A DNA stretch of 64,000 bases from Microbacterium sp. LWH11-1.2 (GTDB taxonomy: Bacteria > Actinomycetota > Actinomycetes > Actinomycetales > Microbacteriaceae). The notes beneath the pieces were generated by a model. The model saw only the letters and a list, made by a program, of their open reading frames with translations. It made no database searches and was not told the origin of the DNA. The stretch lies in assembly GCF_038397745.1 (NCBI RefSeq), contig NZ_CP151636.1, forward strand, positions 3,472,001-3,536,000, in the 5' to 3' direction. Positions 31,809 through 40,240 of this stretch are shown piece by piece (within the stretch, counting starts at the first letter, position 1; each line of letters begins with the position of its first letter). The translations under genes and the position numbers were made by a program.

Positions 31809-32231
31809 ATGGAAGCTCTCTACACCGCAGAGGCCCTCGCCACCGGAGCCGGACGCGACGGCCACGTCGCCACGAGCGATCGCCGCGTCGAGTTCGATCT
31901 CGCGATTCCGAAGGAGATGGGCGGAAGCGGCGATGGCGCGAACCCCGAGCAGCTCTTCGCCGCCGGGTACGCGGCCTGCTTCCACTCGGCGCTGCAGAGC
32001 GTCGCCCGCGCCCAGAAGGTGCGCATCGCCGACTCCTCGGTGGGCGCGCGCGTGCAGATCGGCCAGAACGGTCGTGGCGGGTTCGGCCTCGCGGTCGAGC
32101 TCGAGGTCGTGATCCCCGAGATCCCGCACGAGCAGGCCCAGGCCCTCGCGGACGCCGCGCACGAGGTGTGCCCGTACTCGAACGCGACCCGCGGCAACAT
32201 CGATGTCACCATCACCGTCTCCGACGACTGA
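31809..32231 (+). CDS. ohr: Organic hydroperoxide resistance protein Ohr
   Basis: 140 residues, full length for Ohr. The two catalytic cysteines are in YAACFHSAL and EVCPYSNATR; the glutamate and arginine of the active site fit the family pattern (NPEQLFAAGYAAC). It reduces organic hydroperoxides with lipoyl-linked reductants. The start MEALYTAE is chosen with GAAAGGAAG upstream, 29 bases after ohrR. Confidence 0.93.
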   Translation: MEALYTAEALATGAGRDGHVATSDRRVEFDLAIPKEMGGSGDGANPEQLFAAGYAACFHSALQSVARAQKVRIADSSVGARVQIGQNGRGGFGLAVELEVVIPEIPHEQAQALADAAHEVCPYSNATRGNIDVTITVSDD

Positions 32232-32250
32232 CCCGAGAGGCAGAACCACC

Positions 32251-33228
32251 ATGCGCGCACTCATCCATTCCACATTCGGCACGCCCGAAGAGGTCCTCGA
32301 GGTCCAGGAGCGCCCCGTCCCGGAGCCCGGTCCCGGTCAGGTGCGCCTGCGCATCGTCCTCTCTCCCATCCACAACCACGATCTCTGGACGGTCCGCGGC
32401 ACCTACGGCTTCAAGCCCGAGCTTCCCGCCGCCTCCGGCACCGAGGCGCTCGGCATCGTCGACGCCGTGGGCGAGGGTGTCGAGCACCTCGCCGTCGGCC
32501 AGCGCGTCGCCACCGGCGGCACGTTCGGCGCCTGGGCCGAGTACATCCTCGCGAGCGCGGCCGGACTCGTCCCGGTACCCGACTCGCTGCCGGACGAGAG
32601 CGCCGCCCAGCTCGTCTCGATGCCCTTCAGCACGATGACCCTGCTGCAGTTCCTGAACGTGACGGAGGGCGACTGGATCGTCCAGAACGCGGCCAACGGC
32701 GCAGTCGGACGGATGCTGGCTCAGCTCGGCGCCGCCCGCGGCATCAACGTCCTCGGACTCGTCCGCCGGTCCGCCGGCGTCGAGGAGCTCCGCGCGCAGG
32801 GCATCGACAACGTGATCGCCACCGACCAGGACGACTGGAAGGAGCAGGCCGCCGCTCTCACGAACGGGGCCCGCGTCGTGGCCGGCGTCGACTCGGTCGG
32901 TGGAGCATCCGCCGGACAGGTGCTCTCGCTCCTCTCCGAGGGGGGAACGCTCGTGGCCTTCGGGGCCATGGACTCCCCCACCATGGAGATCGCGTCCTCC
33001 GACGTGATCTTCAAGCAGGCCACCGTGAAGGGCTTCTGGGGCAGCAAGGTGATCCCGGCGCTCGATCCGGCCGACCGCAAGGCCCTCTTCGGCGAGCTGT
33101 TCCCGCGCATCGCCGACGGAACCCTCACGCTTCCCGTCGCGGGCGTCTTCGACGCCGCCGACATCGCCGAGGCCGTCCGCGCCAACGGGACCCCCGGCCG
33201 CGTGGGCAAGGTGCTGCTGAAGTTCTGA
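32251..33228 (+). CDS. Zinc-type MDR oxidoreductase (quinone/enoyl reductase-like)
   Basis: 325 residues. N-terminal GroES-like domain (PVPEPGPGQVRLRI, HNHDLWTVRGTYG), then the Rossmann domain with NAANGAVGRMLAQLGAARG. The zinc-ligand cysteines of classical ADHs are missing, so it is closer to the MECR/quinone reductase subgroup. It is 19 bases after ohr and probably in the same peroxide-induced transcript, where it could reduce aldehydes, enones or quinones made by lipid peroxidation (inference). The start MRALIHS follows a GAGAGG site. Confidence 0.78.
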   Translation: MRALIHSTFGTPEEVLEVQERPVPEPGPGQVRLRIVLSPIHNHDLWTVRGTYGFKPELPAASGTEALGIVDAVGEGVEHLAVGQRVATGGTFGAWAEYILASAAGLVPVPDSLPDESAAQLVSMPFSTMTLLQFLNVTEGDWIVQNAANGAVGRMLAQLGAARGINVLGLVRRSAGVEELRAQGIDNVIATDQDDWKEQAAALTNGARVVAGVDSVGGASAGQVLSLLSEGGTLVAFGAMDSPTMEIASSDVIFKQATVKGFWGSKVIPALDPADRKALFGELFPRIADGTLTLPVAGVFDAADIAEAVRANGTPGRVGKVLLKF

Positions 33229-33300
33229 CGCGCATCGGGAGGCGGCCGGCGACGGCCCCTCCCGTTGCCCAGTGTCCGACCCCGGGTGCACACTCCCCTC

Positions 33301-33699
33301 ATGGAGATCACACTCGCTCAGCCCGAGGGGCTCGTCGTCAGCCCGGCATTCAGTCACGTCGCCGTCGTGCCCCCGGGTGCGACCACGATCTACGTCGGCG
33401 GTCAGAACGGCGTCGACACCACGGGAGCCGTCGTCTCGGCCGATGCCGCCGAGCAGTCGGCTCGCGCCGTCGAGAACGCCAGGATCGCATTGGAGTCGGC
33501 CGGCGCGGGTCTCGGCGACGTCATCAGCTGGACCGTCCTCATCCATCAGGATGCCGATCTGCGCGCCGCCTACGGGGCCGTCGCGTCGAAGCTGGCGCGT
33601 GAGGGGGCGCCGCCCCTGGTCACCGCGGCACTCGTCGCGGGTCTCGGCGTCCCGGGAGCATTGATCGAGGTCAGCGCGGTGGCCGCGGTCATCCGCTGA
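33301..33699 (+). CDS. RidA/YjgF family deaminase-like protein
   Basis: 132 residues. The RidA pattern is present: IYVGGQNGVDTTGAV near residue 35, AVENARIALESAGAGLGDV, and the C-terminal GVPGALIEVSAVAAV. In RidA the active Arg is in an R-x-x-x-E-I/V-E segment; here GALIEV replaces it, so it is likely an Rid subfamily member without classic imine deaminase activity. A -10-like box CACACT ends six bases before the ATG (leaderless). The 3' end overlaps the convergent membrane gene by 11 bases. Confidence 0.75.
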   Translation: MEITLAQPEGLVVSPAFSHVAVVPPGATTIYVGGQNGVDTTGAVVSADAAEQSARAVENARIALESAGAGLGDVISWTVLIHQDADLRAAYGAVASKLAREGAPPLVTAALVAGLGVPGALIEVSAVAAVIR

Positions 33700-34309
33700 G
33701 GCGCGCGGTCTCCGAGCGTGAGCGCCGGGCGCGGACCCACCTGTCGATGGCGACGGCCGCCCATGCGCCGCCGAGACCGATGATGACCACCACGCCGAGC
33801 GTGACGAGCGCGTAGGCCCCGGAGGTCACCGAGCTCTCGACGAGAAGCCTGCTCACGACGGGCGAGACCAGAGCCAGCAGGAGGACGACGTAGGCGGCGG
33901 GTGTGCGCTCCCTGACGATCAGCCACCCGCCGAGGCTCACGAGGAGCGTGATCAGCCCCTGATCAGTGACGAACTGCCAGACGCTGATCGGCTCGACGAT
34001 GTTGCCCACGCCCCGTTCGATGCCGATCGTGGCCCAGAGCAGCAAGGTCACGCAGGCCAGGGTGACGGCGCCGAGACGCCGCGCGGCCGAGGTGGGGAAC
34101 ATCGCGAACGACACGATGTACAGGCCGAGACAGACCAGGAACTCGAAGACGTCGACGGCCGGGATGTCGGTGCCCAGGACCCCGGCGTAGTTCTCCGCCT
34201 GGATGAACGCGTCGAAGCTCGTGACGATGTTCAGGTAACCCGCGAACAGCACGCCGCCCATGCTCGCGCCGTATCGCGCATTCCTGTCGAATCGCACTCG
34301 CTCCGCCAT
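33689..34309 (-). CDS. Six-helix membrane protein, unknown function
   Basis: 206 residues with six or seven hydrophobic helices (VDVFEFLVCLGLYIVSFAMF; LGAVTLACVTLLLWATIGI; LITLLVSLGGWLIV; AYVVLLLALVSPVVSRLLV; ALVTLGVVVIIGLGGAWAA) and a basic C-terminal tail. The -10 box TAAGGT ends six bases before the ATG, so it is leaderless. No family recognised. Confidence 0.65.
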   Translation of the reverse strand: MAERVRFDRNARYGASMGGVLFAGYLNIVTSFDAFIQAENYAGVLGTDIPAVDVFEFLVCLGLYIVSFAMFPTSAARRLGAVTLACVTLLLWATIGIERGVGNIVEPISVWQFVTDQGLITLLVSLGGWLIVRERTPAAYVVLLLALVSPVVSRLLVESSVTSGAYALVTLGVVVIIGLGGAWAAVAIDRWVRARRSRSETARLSG

Positions 34310-34370
34310 GCCTAGACCTTAGCGATATATCCGTCGTCGACGGTCGACGCTCGGCGGTCCTGCGCGTTGC

Positions 34371-34388
34371 TACTATGCGAGAGGAGGT
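34371..34388 (+). promoter_or_regulatory. -10 box and ribosome binding site deciding the phosphoesterase start
   Basis: TACTAT (34371-34376) looks like a -10 box that overlaps the first in-frame ATG (34375), so that ATG would be upstream of the transcript. GAGGAGG at 34381-34387 is then a strong ribosome binding site for the GTG at 34393. Confidence 0.55.
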
Positions 34389-34392
34389 GCGG

Positions 34393-36141
34393 GTGGAAGA
34401 CACAAGCAGCACGCAGGCGGACGGGGACTCGTCCTCGCCGCAGTCACGTCGTGACTTTCTTCGTCGAGCGGGAATCGGCGCCGCGGGTCTCGCGATCGGC
34501 GGGTCGGCAGGAGCCGCCGTCACCGCGGCGGCCACCGCCAGTCCGCCGGAATTCGCACCGCTTCCGACGCGCAAGGTCCCGGGATTCGATCACGTCGTCG
34601 TGGTCATGTTCGAGAACCGCAGCTTCGACAACATGCTCGGCCACCTCTACAGCGCCGAGGAGAAGTCGAAGGACGAGTTCGACGGACTCGCGCAGGGCTC
34701 GTACTCCAACCCCGGTCCGGACGGCGAAGCGATCGAGGCGCACATCTACTCCGGCTCCACAGACCACATCATGCAGTCGCCGCAGCCGGACCCCGGTGAG
34801 CACTTCCCGCATGTGAACACCCAGCTCTTCGGCACGGTCGATCCGGCGGGCAACGCCCACATCCGGAAGAACGGCCAGATGCCGCCGTTCAACACGCCCC
34901 CGACCGGAGCGACTCCCACGAACGACGGCTTCGTGCGTGACTACGTCATCAACTTCGAGCTCGACAAGGGTCGACCTCCGACGGCCGACGAGTACCGGAT
35001 CGCGATGGGCGGCTTCAGCCCCGAGATGATGCCCGTGCTCTCGACCCTCGCGCGCGAGTTCGCCGTCTATGACGCGTGGCACGCCGCCGTTCCGTCCCAG
35101 ACGTTCTGCAACCGCCTCTTCTTCCATGCCTCGACCTCTCACGGGTACGTCACGAACCACGGCGGCGACGGGTACTACAAGTGGATCGACGGGCCGGCGG
35201 CACCGACGATCTTCAACCGCCTCGAGGAGGCGGGCATCCCGTGGCGCATCTACTACGACGGATCGCAGCTGGTCTCGCTCACGGGACTCCTGCACTCCCC
35301 CGTGCTGCAGCCGTACTGGAAGACCAACTTCCGGGAGATGAGCCAGTTCTACGAGGACGTGAAGAGCGGCGATCTCCCGGCCTACAGCTTCATCGAGCCC
35401 CGCATGGTGTTCAACCACAACGACATGCATCCGCCGTGGGGCGCGCACGTCCGCGAGACCGACGTCGAGATCGACGGCGAGACCGTGCCGGTCTACAACA
35501 GCGCACTGTCCGATGTCCGCGCCGGCGATCGGCTGGTCCAGGACATCTACGACGCGATCCGCACGAGCAAGTCGCACAAGGGATCGAACGCGATGAACAC
35601 CGCTCTCGTCATCACCTTCGACGAGCACGGCGGGACGTACGACCATGTGGCCCCGCCGCAGACGACGCCTCCCGACCGCAGCGGCCCCGGTGAGATGGGG
35701 TTCGTCTTCGATCGGCTCGGGGTGCGCGTGCCCGCCATCGTGGTCAGCGCCTACACGGCCCGAGAGACCGTCATCCACGATGAGATGCACCACGGCTCGA
35801 TCATCAACACCCTGTGCCGTCAGCACGGGCTGTCGCCCCTGACGCTGAGGGATCAGACGGCGAACCCGATCTTCAACGCGATCAACCTCACCGAGCCTCG
35901 GCAGCCGTACACCTGGCCGAAGCCGCGCGCGCTCTACGTCGGGCGCAATCCGGAGGAGGATGATGCGACCTCGTCCGCGACCAAGCACAAGCACCGCCCG
36001 CTCACGGCTCCGGCCGTCGGCCTCACGGGCCTCCTCCTCGCCCGCTACAACCCGGGTTCGAAACCTCCCAAGACCTACGGCGAGGCGTACGAAGCGGTCA
36101 CCCGGTACGGATCAGGGCTCTTCGGCGTCTACGACGAGTGA
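34393..36141 (+). CDS. Tat-exported phosphoesterase (phospholipase C / acid phosphatase family)
   Basis: 582 residues from GTG 34393. A twin-arginine signal, SRRDFLRRAGIGAAGLAIGG, lies near residues 19-38. The catalytic family start is FDHVVVVMFENRSFDNMLGH (Asn nucleophile-site region of PlcC/AcpA-type enzymes). Metal-ligand motifs appear as HVNTQ, MHPPWGAH and TFDEHGGTYDHVAPP. It probably hydrolyses phospholipids or phosphomonoesters outside the membrane, for phosphate or lipid scavenging. Stands alone, convergent with dinB; no Pho box was identified. Confidence 0.85.
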   Translation: MEDTSSTQADGDSSSPQSRRDFLRRAGIGAAGLAIGGSAGAAVTAAATASPPEFAPLPTRKVPGFDHVVVVMFENRSFDNMLGHLYSAEEKSKDEFDGLAQGSYSNPGPDGEAIEAHIYSGSTDHIMQSPQPDPGEHFPHVNTQLFGTVDPAGNAHIRKNGQMPPFNTPPTGATPTNDGFVRDYVINFELDKGRPPTADEYRIAMGGFSPEMMPVLSTLAREFAVYDAWHAAVPSQTFCNRLFFHASTSHGYVTNHGGDGYYKWIDGPAAPTIFNRLEEAGIPWRIYYDGSQLVSLTGLLHSPVLQPYWKTNFREMSQFYEDVKSGDLPAYSFIEPRMVFNHNDMHPPWGAHVRETDVEIDGETVPVYNSALSDVRAGDRLVQDIYDAIRTSKSHKGSNAMNTALVITFDEHGGTYDHVAPPQTTPPDRSGPGEMGFVFDRLGVRVPAIVVSAYTARETVIHDEMHHGSIINTLCRQHGLSPLTLRDQTANPIFNAINLTEPRQPYTWPKPRALYVGRNPEEDDATSSATKHKHRPLTAPAVGLTGLLLARYNPGSKPPKTYGEAYEAVTRYGSGLFGVYDE

Positions 36142-36156
36142 GCCTCGGCTCCCTGC

Positions 36157-37233
36157 TCAGATCCGGCCGCGCACCGGCGTCCGCTCGACGGGGTCGCCGT
36201 CGTCCGGCATCGCCATCTCCACGCGGACGCCCAGCAGGCGGATCTCGCGCTCGGCGTCCAGAGTCGAGCCGAGCGCGACAGCCGCGTCGATGACGTCGTC
36301 CCGTCGCTCGGTCGGAGAGGCGAGCTTGCGGCCCAGCGTCTTCGTCTCGAACGGCGCGTACCGAACCTTCAGATGGACGCGGATGACCGGCCGCCCCTCG
36401 GCTGCGCAGTCGTCGAAGGCCTGCCCGGCGAGCTCGCGGAGCGAGGCCTCGACCTCCGCCGTGGTCGTGAGGTTCTGCTGAAAGGTCGTCTCCCGACTGT
36501 GGCTGCGCGCGATCCAGGGCGTGTCGTCGACGACGTGCGGCCCGAGGCCGGATCCGAGGCCGTGATACCAGACGCCCATCTTCGGGCCGAACTCCGTCAC
36601 GAGCTCCTGCTCGTCGGCATCCGCGAGCTCTCTGACCGTCTGGATGCCGTGATCGGCGAGGCGCTTCTGCACCTTCGATCCCACGCCCCAGAGATCACGC
36701 GTGGGCTTCGCACCCATCACCTCGAACCAGTTCTCCTCGGTGAGCCGGAAGGTGCCCCGGGGCTTGCCGAACTCGGTCGCGATCTTGGCGCGCACCTTGT
36801 TGTCGCCGATGCCGACCGAGCAGTGCAGGCCGGTCGCGTCGAGCACGGCCGCCTGCGCATCGCGCGCCGTCTGCTCCGGGTCGTCGGTGGTCACCCCGAG
36901 GAAGCACTCGTCCCAGCCGATCACCTCCAGCACGACGCCGGGGAGGGTTCGCAGCGCTGTCATGACCTCGGCGGAGGCGGCTGCGTACGCCTCGTGATCC
37001 ACGGGCAGGAACACCGCGTCCTCCGGCGCCTTCCGCGCGGCGATCTTGAGCGGCATCCCCGAGCCGATGCCGAACTCCCGCGCCTCGTAGGATGCGGTCG
37101 AGACCACGGCGCGCTCGGTCGGGTCGCCGCGTCCGCCCACGATCACAGGACGGCCGGCGAGCTCGGGGCGGCGCAGCACCTCGACAGCGGCGATGAACTG
37201 ATCCATGTCCACGTGCAGCACCCAGTCGGCCAT
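36157..37233 (-). CDS. dinB: DNA polymerase IV (Y family)
   Basis: 358 residues. The palm motif HVDMDQF at residues 7-13 gives the first catalytic Asp. GWDECFLGV near residue 104 gives the Asp-Glu pair. The steric region VVSTASYEAREFGIGSGMP, the helix-hairpin-helix-like DLWGVGSKVQKRL and a little-finger domain (RSHSRETTFQQNL) follow. No C-terminal beta-clamp QLxLF motif is seen; the protein ends RTPVRGRI. Translesion synthesis; mutagenic under stress. No SOS box upstream was identified. Confidence 0.88.
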   Translation of the reverse strand: MADWVLHVDMDQFIAAVEVLRRPELAGRPVIVGGRGDPTERAVVSTASYEAREFGIGSGMPLKIAARKAPEDAVFLPVDHEAYAAASAEVMTALRTLPGVVLEVIGWDECFLGVTTDDPEQTARDAQAAVLDATGLHCSVGIGDNKVRAKIATEFGKPRGTFRLTEENWFEVMGAKPTRDLWGVGSKVQKRLADHGIQTVRELADADEQELVTEFGPKMGVWYHGLGSGLGPHVVDDTPWIARSHSRETTFQQNLTTTAEVEASLRELAGQAFDDCAAEGRPVIRVHLKVRYAPFETKTLGRKLASPTERRDDVIDAAVALGSTLDAEREIRLLGVRVEMAMPDDGDPVERTPVRGRI

Positions 37234-37273
37234 GCAACGAGTGTGGCGGCTGGTGGACCGGATGTCACCCCTC

Positions 37274-37666
37274 TCAGCCGAGAGCGATGCCGATCGCCGT
37301 GCCGATCACGGCGAGGAGCGGGAGCGTCCCCTGCATCACCGCGGCACGGATCTTCGTGCGGTCCGAGAGCACCAGCACGAGCGCGGCGGCGGCCATCATG
37401 CCGGTGCCGGCGAAGACGAGCGTCAACCCGACGGTGGGTGACCCGACGATCACGAGACCGATGCCGAGCAGCGTCGTCAGCGCCAGGAAGAGGTTGTAGA
37501 AGCCCTGGTTGAAGGCGAGCTGCTTCATCGTGACGGCATCCGCCTCGCTGGCGACGCCGAAGATCTTCCTCGTCTCGGGCTCGGTCCACTTCAGCGACTC
37601 GAGCGCGAAGATGAACACGTGGAAGGCCGCAGCGGCTGCGGCGAGGACGAGACCGACGATGAGCAT
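37274..37666 (-). CDS. DUF1304 family membrane protein
   Basis: 130 residues and four transmembrane helices. The N-terminal AFHVFIFALESLKWTEPETRKIFG is the DUF1304 signature, and NQGFYNLFLALTTLLGI follows. Function unknown. It lies between dinB and the CPBP-type gene, all on the minus strand. Confidence 0.83.
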   Translation of the reverse strand: MLIVGLVLAAAAAAFHVFIFALESLKWTEPETRKIFGVASEADAVTMKQLAFNQGFYNLFLALTTLLGIGLVIVGSPTVGLTLVFAGTGMMAAAALVLVLSDRTKIRAAVMQGTLPLLAVIGTAIGIALG

Positions 37667-37692
37667 GGACCGATTCTCTCAGAACAGCCGGC

Positions 37693-38526
37693 TCAGACGA
37701 GGAAGATCGGCAGAAGTCCGGGGTTGTGCGCGTGCACGAGGACGGCGAAGACGACAGCGTCGAAGAGCAGGTGCACCGTCACGACATAGGCGAGAGAGTG
37801 CGTCCGCAGGAAGATGAAGCCCTGCAGCAGAGCGAACGGGATCGTGAGCAGCGGACCCCACTCGCGGTAGCCGAGCTCCCAGAGGAACGACACGAACACG
37901 ATCGCCTGCAGCACGTTCGCGACCACGTCGGGGAAGTGCCGGCGCAGCAGGGCGAACACCGTGCAGATGAAGAAGAGCTCGTCCCAGATGCCGACGGCGC
38001 CGACGCCGACGAACAGTCGCACGATCAGCTCGGGCGTGTCGACGACCGGCCAGTTCTGATAGACGCCGCTGGTGATGAAGTAGAACGGCAGGATCAGCCA
38101 CCCGAGCACCAGCACCGCGACGAGCCAGCCCCACTGGAGGCGGCCCCAGCGCTTGCGGGTGCGCCAGGGGAAGCTGATGGCACGGTCGCGGTAGACGAAC
38201 CGGGAGATCACGTAGGGCACCACGACCGCCCCGCCCAGAGCGAGCGTGAACCGGAGCATCGCCATGTCGTCGAGCTCGGCGGCGAGCGGGATCACGCTGA
38301 CGATCAGCATGCCCACGGCGATGAGCGACAGGTCCCTGGTCAGCGAGGGATCGGATGCTGTCACCTTCCCGCGCTCGAGAGCCCAGGCGGCACCGACGCC
38401 CAGCGCCAGCAGCACCCAGCCGAGCCACGGGATCTCCAGGACGAAGAACGCGGGCGCCGCGGCGCAGACGAGGAGCGCGGGCGCGATGCCGCGTCCGAGC
38501 GCGGTGTCGCCCCGCACGACGGTCAC
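37693..38526 (-). CDS. CPBP (CAAX-like) intramembrane protease family protein
   Basis: 277 residues, about eight helices. GIWDELFFICTVFALLRRHFP resembles the EExxxR motif 1 of CPBP proteases, with Asp-Glu in place of Glu-Glu. FVSFLWELGYREWG and HLLFDAVVF resemble motifs 2 and 3. Catalytic residues are only partly conserved, so protease activity is uncertain. The GTG at 38526 overlaps the trmB stop (GTGA). Confidence 0.65.
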   Translation of the reverse strand: MTVVRGDTALGRGIAPALLVCAAAPAFFVLEIPWLGWVLLALGVGAAWALERGKVTASDPSLTRDLSLIAVGMLIVSVIPLAAELDDMAMLRFTLALGGAVVVPYVISRFVYRDRAISFPWRTRKRWGRLQWGWLVAVLVLGWLILPFYFITSGVYQNWPVVDTPELIVRLFVGVGAVGIWDELFFICTVFALLRRHFPDVVANVLQAIVFVSFLWELGYREWGPLLTIPFALLQGFIFLRTHSLAYVVTVHLLFDAVVFAVLVHAHNPGLLPIFLV

Positions 38527-39248
38527 GCGCGGTCCCGCCGCCGATACACGAGATCGCGGATGTCGCGTCCCTTCGCGATGCCCTTGCGCTCGAACGCCGT
38601 CATGACCCGACCGTCGAAGCGCTCGGCCCACTCGCCGTCGAACGCGCGCTCGAACAGCGGCTCCGCATCGAGCACCTCGCGCATCTGCTGGGCGTAGTCC
38701 TCCCAGTCGGTGGCGAGTCTCAGGAGTCCGCCGTCGCGCAGCGCCCGCGCCGCGTTGTCGGCGAATCCTGGGCGCACCAGGCGCCGCTTGGTGTGCTTCT
38801 TCTTGTGCCACGGGTCGGGGAAGAAGATCCACACCTCCCGGGCCGCGGCCTCCGGGAGGAACGAGGCCAGCACCTCTGGCGCGTTGGCCTCGACGACGCG
38901 GAGGTTGCGAGCGCCCTCCCGATCGGCGTCGAGCATCGTGCGGGCGAGGCCGGCGCGGAAGACCTCCACGGCGAGGAAGTCGTCTGCAGGGCGCGACGAG
39001 GCCGCCGCAACGATCGCGTGGCCCTGCCCCGAGCCGATCTCGACGTACAGGTCGGCGGCGCGACCGTATTCCTCAGCGGGATCCAGGCGCGCCTCCGGGT
39101 GCACCGACGTCCAGGCCACGTCCCGCGGGACGTCGAGCAGATAGTGCGGGGCCAGGTCGGAGAAGGCGCGGTCCTGCGCCTCCGACATGCGGCCGCTGCG
39201 GCGTACGAAGGACACCGGCTCGTCACGGAAGGTGCGGGGTTCGGGCAT
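38523..39248 (-). CDS. trmB: tRNA (guanine-N7-)-methyltransferase
   Basis: 241 residues. LYVEIGSGQGHAIVAAA is motif I of the SAM fold, and VWIFFPDPWHKKKHTKRRLV is the TrmB signature (PDPWxKKxHxKRR). The N-terminal SGRMSEAQDRAF is also typical. It makes m7G46 in the variable loop of tRNAs. The start MPEPRTFRDE follows a plausible gap; the frame extends further upstream but that part is not coding-like. Confidence 0.93.
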   Translation of the reverse strand: MPEPRTFRDEPVSFVRRSGRMSEAQDRAFSDLAPHYLLDVPRDVAWTSVHPEARLDPAEEYGRAADLYVEIGSGQGHAIVAAASSRPADDFLAVEVFRAGLARTMLDADREGARNLRVVEANAPEVLASFLPEAAAREVWIFFPDPWHKKKHTKRRLVRPGFADNAARALRDGGLLRLATDWEDYAQQMREVLDAEPLFERAFDGEWAERFDGRVMTAFERKGIAKGRDIRDLVYRRRDRA

Positions 39249-39274
39249 GATTCCAGGGTAGTCGGCGGAGACGC

Positions 39275-40114
39275 TCACTCCGCGGGCGCGGTCACGAAGT
39301 CGATGAGCTCTTCGACGCGCCCCAGCAGCGCCGGCTCGAGGTCCCGGTAGGTCGTCACCTTCGAGAGGATGTGCTGCCACGCGCGCCCGGTGTCGGCCTG
39401 GGTCTCGTACGGCCAGCCGAACGCGCGGCAGATGCCGGTCTTCCAGTCGGTGCCGCGAGGGATCTCCGGCCACTTCGCGATGCCGAGGGCGCGCGGAGTC
39501 ACGCACTGCCACACGTCGACGAACGGATGCCCGACGATGCGCAGGTGGCGGCCGTGCGGACCGCGCGCCACGGCATCCGCGATGCGGGACTCCTTCGATC
39601 CGGGAACGAGGTGGTCGACGAGCACTCCGTAGCGGCGGCTCGCGCTCGGCGGTTCCGCGGCCAGCAGATCGTCGAGCAGGTCGACGCCCTGCAGGAACTC
39701 GACGACGACGCCCTCGACGCGGAGGTCCGCGCCCCACACCTTCTCGACGAGCTCTGCGTCGTGCTTGCCCTCGACGAGGATGCGGCTGGGCAGCGCGACG
39801 CGTGCGCGCTGATCGGCGACGACGAAGGATCCGGATGCCGTGCGCCGCGGACCCTGCTCCGACGCTGCGGGAACGACGAGTCGCACGGGAGCGCCGTCGA
39901 TCAGGAACCCACCGCCGAGCGGGAACAGCCGCTTTCGACCGAGGCGGTCCTCGAGCTCCACGTTGCCGCCCTGCACACGGGTCACGGCGCCGCAGTAGCC
40001 GTCGTCCGCGACCTCGACCACGAGGTCGATCTCGGCCGGCACCTGCGGCACCTTCTTCGCCCCGCGCTCGCGCCAGCCCGCCGAGAGCACATCCGATCCG
40101 TACCGGTCATCCAT
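39275..40114 (-). CDS. DUF3097 family protein
   Basis: 279 residues. SRILVEGKHDAELVEKVWG resembles a Toprim-type Glu/Asp site, followed by VVEFLQGVDLLDDLL, YGVLVDHLVPGSKESRIA and HPFVDVWQCVTP. These match the actinobacterial DUF3097 family. The N-terminus carries a small beta domain (VVEVADDGYCGAVTRVQGGNVELEDRLG). The start MDDRYGSDVL is chosen for family length. Role unknown; perhaps nucleic-acid processing. Confidence 0.83.
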   Translation of the reverse strand: MDDRYGSDVLSAGWRERGAKKVPQVPAEIDLVVEVADDGYCGAVTRVQGGNVELEDRLGRKRLFPLGGGFLIDGAPVRLVVPAASEQGPRRTASGSFVVADQRARVALPSRILVEGKHDAELVEKVWGADLRVEGVVVEFLQGVDLLDDLLAAEPPSASRRYGVLVDHLVPGSKESRIADAVARGPHGRHLRIVGHPFVDVWQCVTPRALGIAKWPEIPRGTDWKTGICRAFGWPYETQADTGRAWQHILSKVTTYRDLEPALLGRVEELIDFVTAPAE

Positions 40115-40204
40115 GCCTTCCAGCGTATGTGTCTCCGCTGATGGCGAACGGAGATCGGGCAAGGGATGCTGTCGCGTGTCGGCCTCTGTGCATAGACTCG
40201 TGCC

Positions 40205-40240
40205 ATGGGGCTCGGCTGCCGGTCGGAGGGAAAAGCATGA
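40205..40240 (+). CDS. Leaderless 11-codon upstream mini-ORF
   Basis: TAGACT (40193-40198) is a good -10 box ending six bases before an ATG at 40205, so transcription would start at this ATG. The mini-ORF (MGLGCRSEGKA) ends in a TGA that overlaps the ATG of the TPM-domain gene. Its last codons also contain the Shine-Dalgarno sequence GGAGGG for that gene. It could act as a translational coupler or leader peptide. Confidence 0.45.
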   Translation: MGLGCRSEGKA

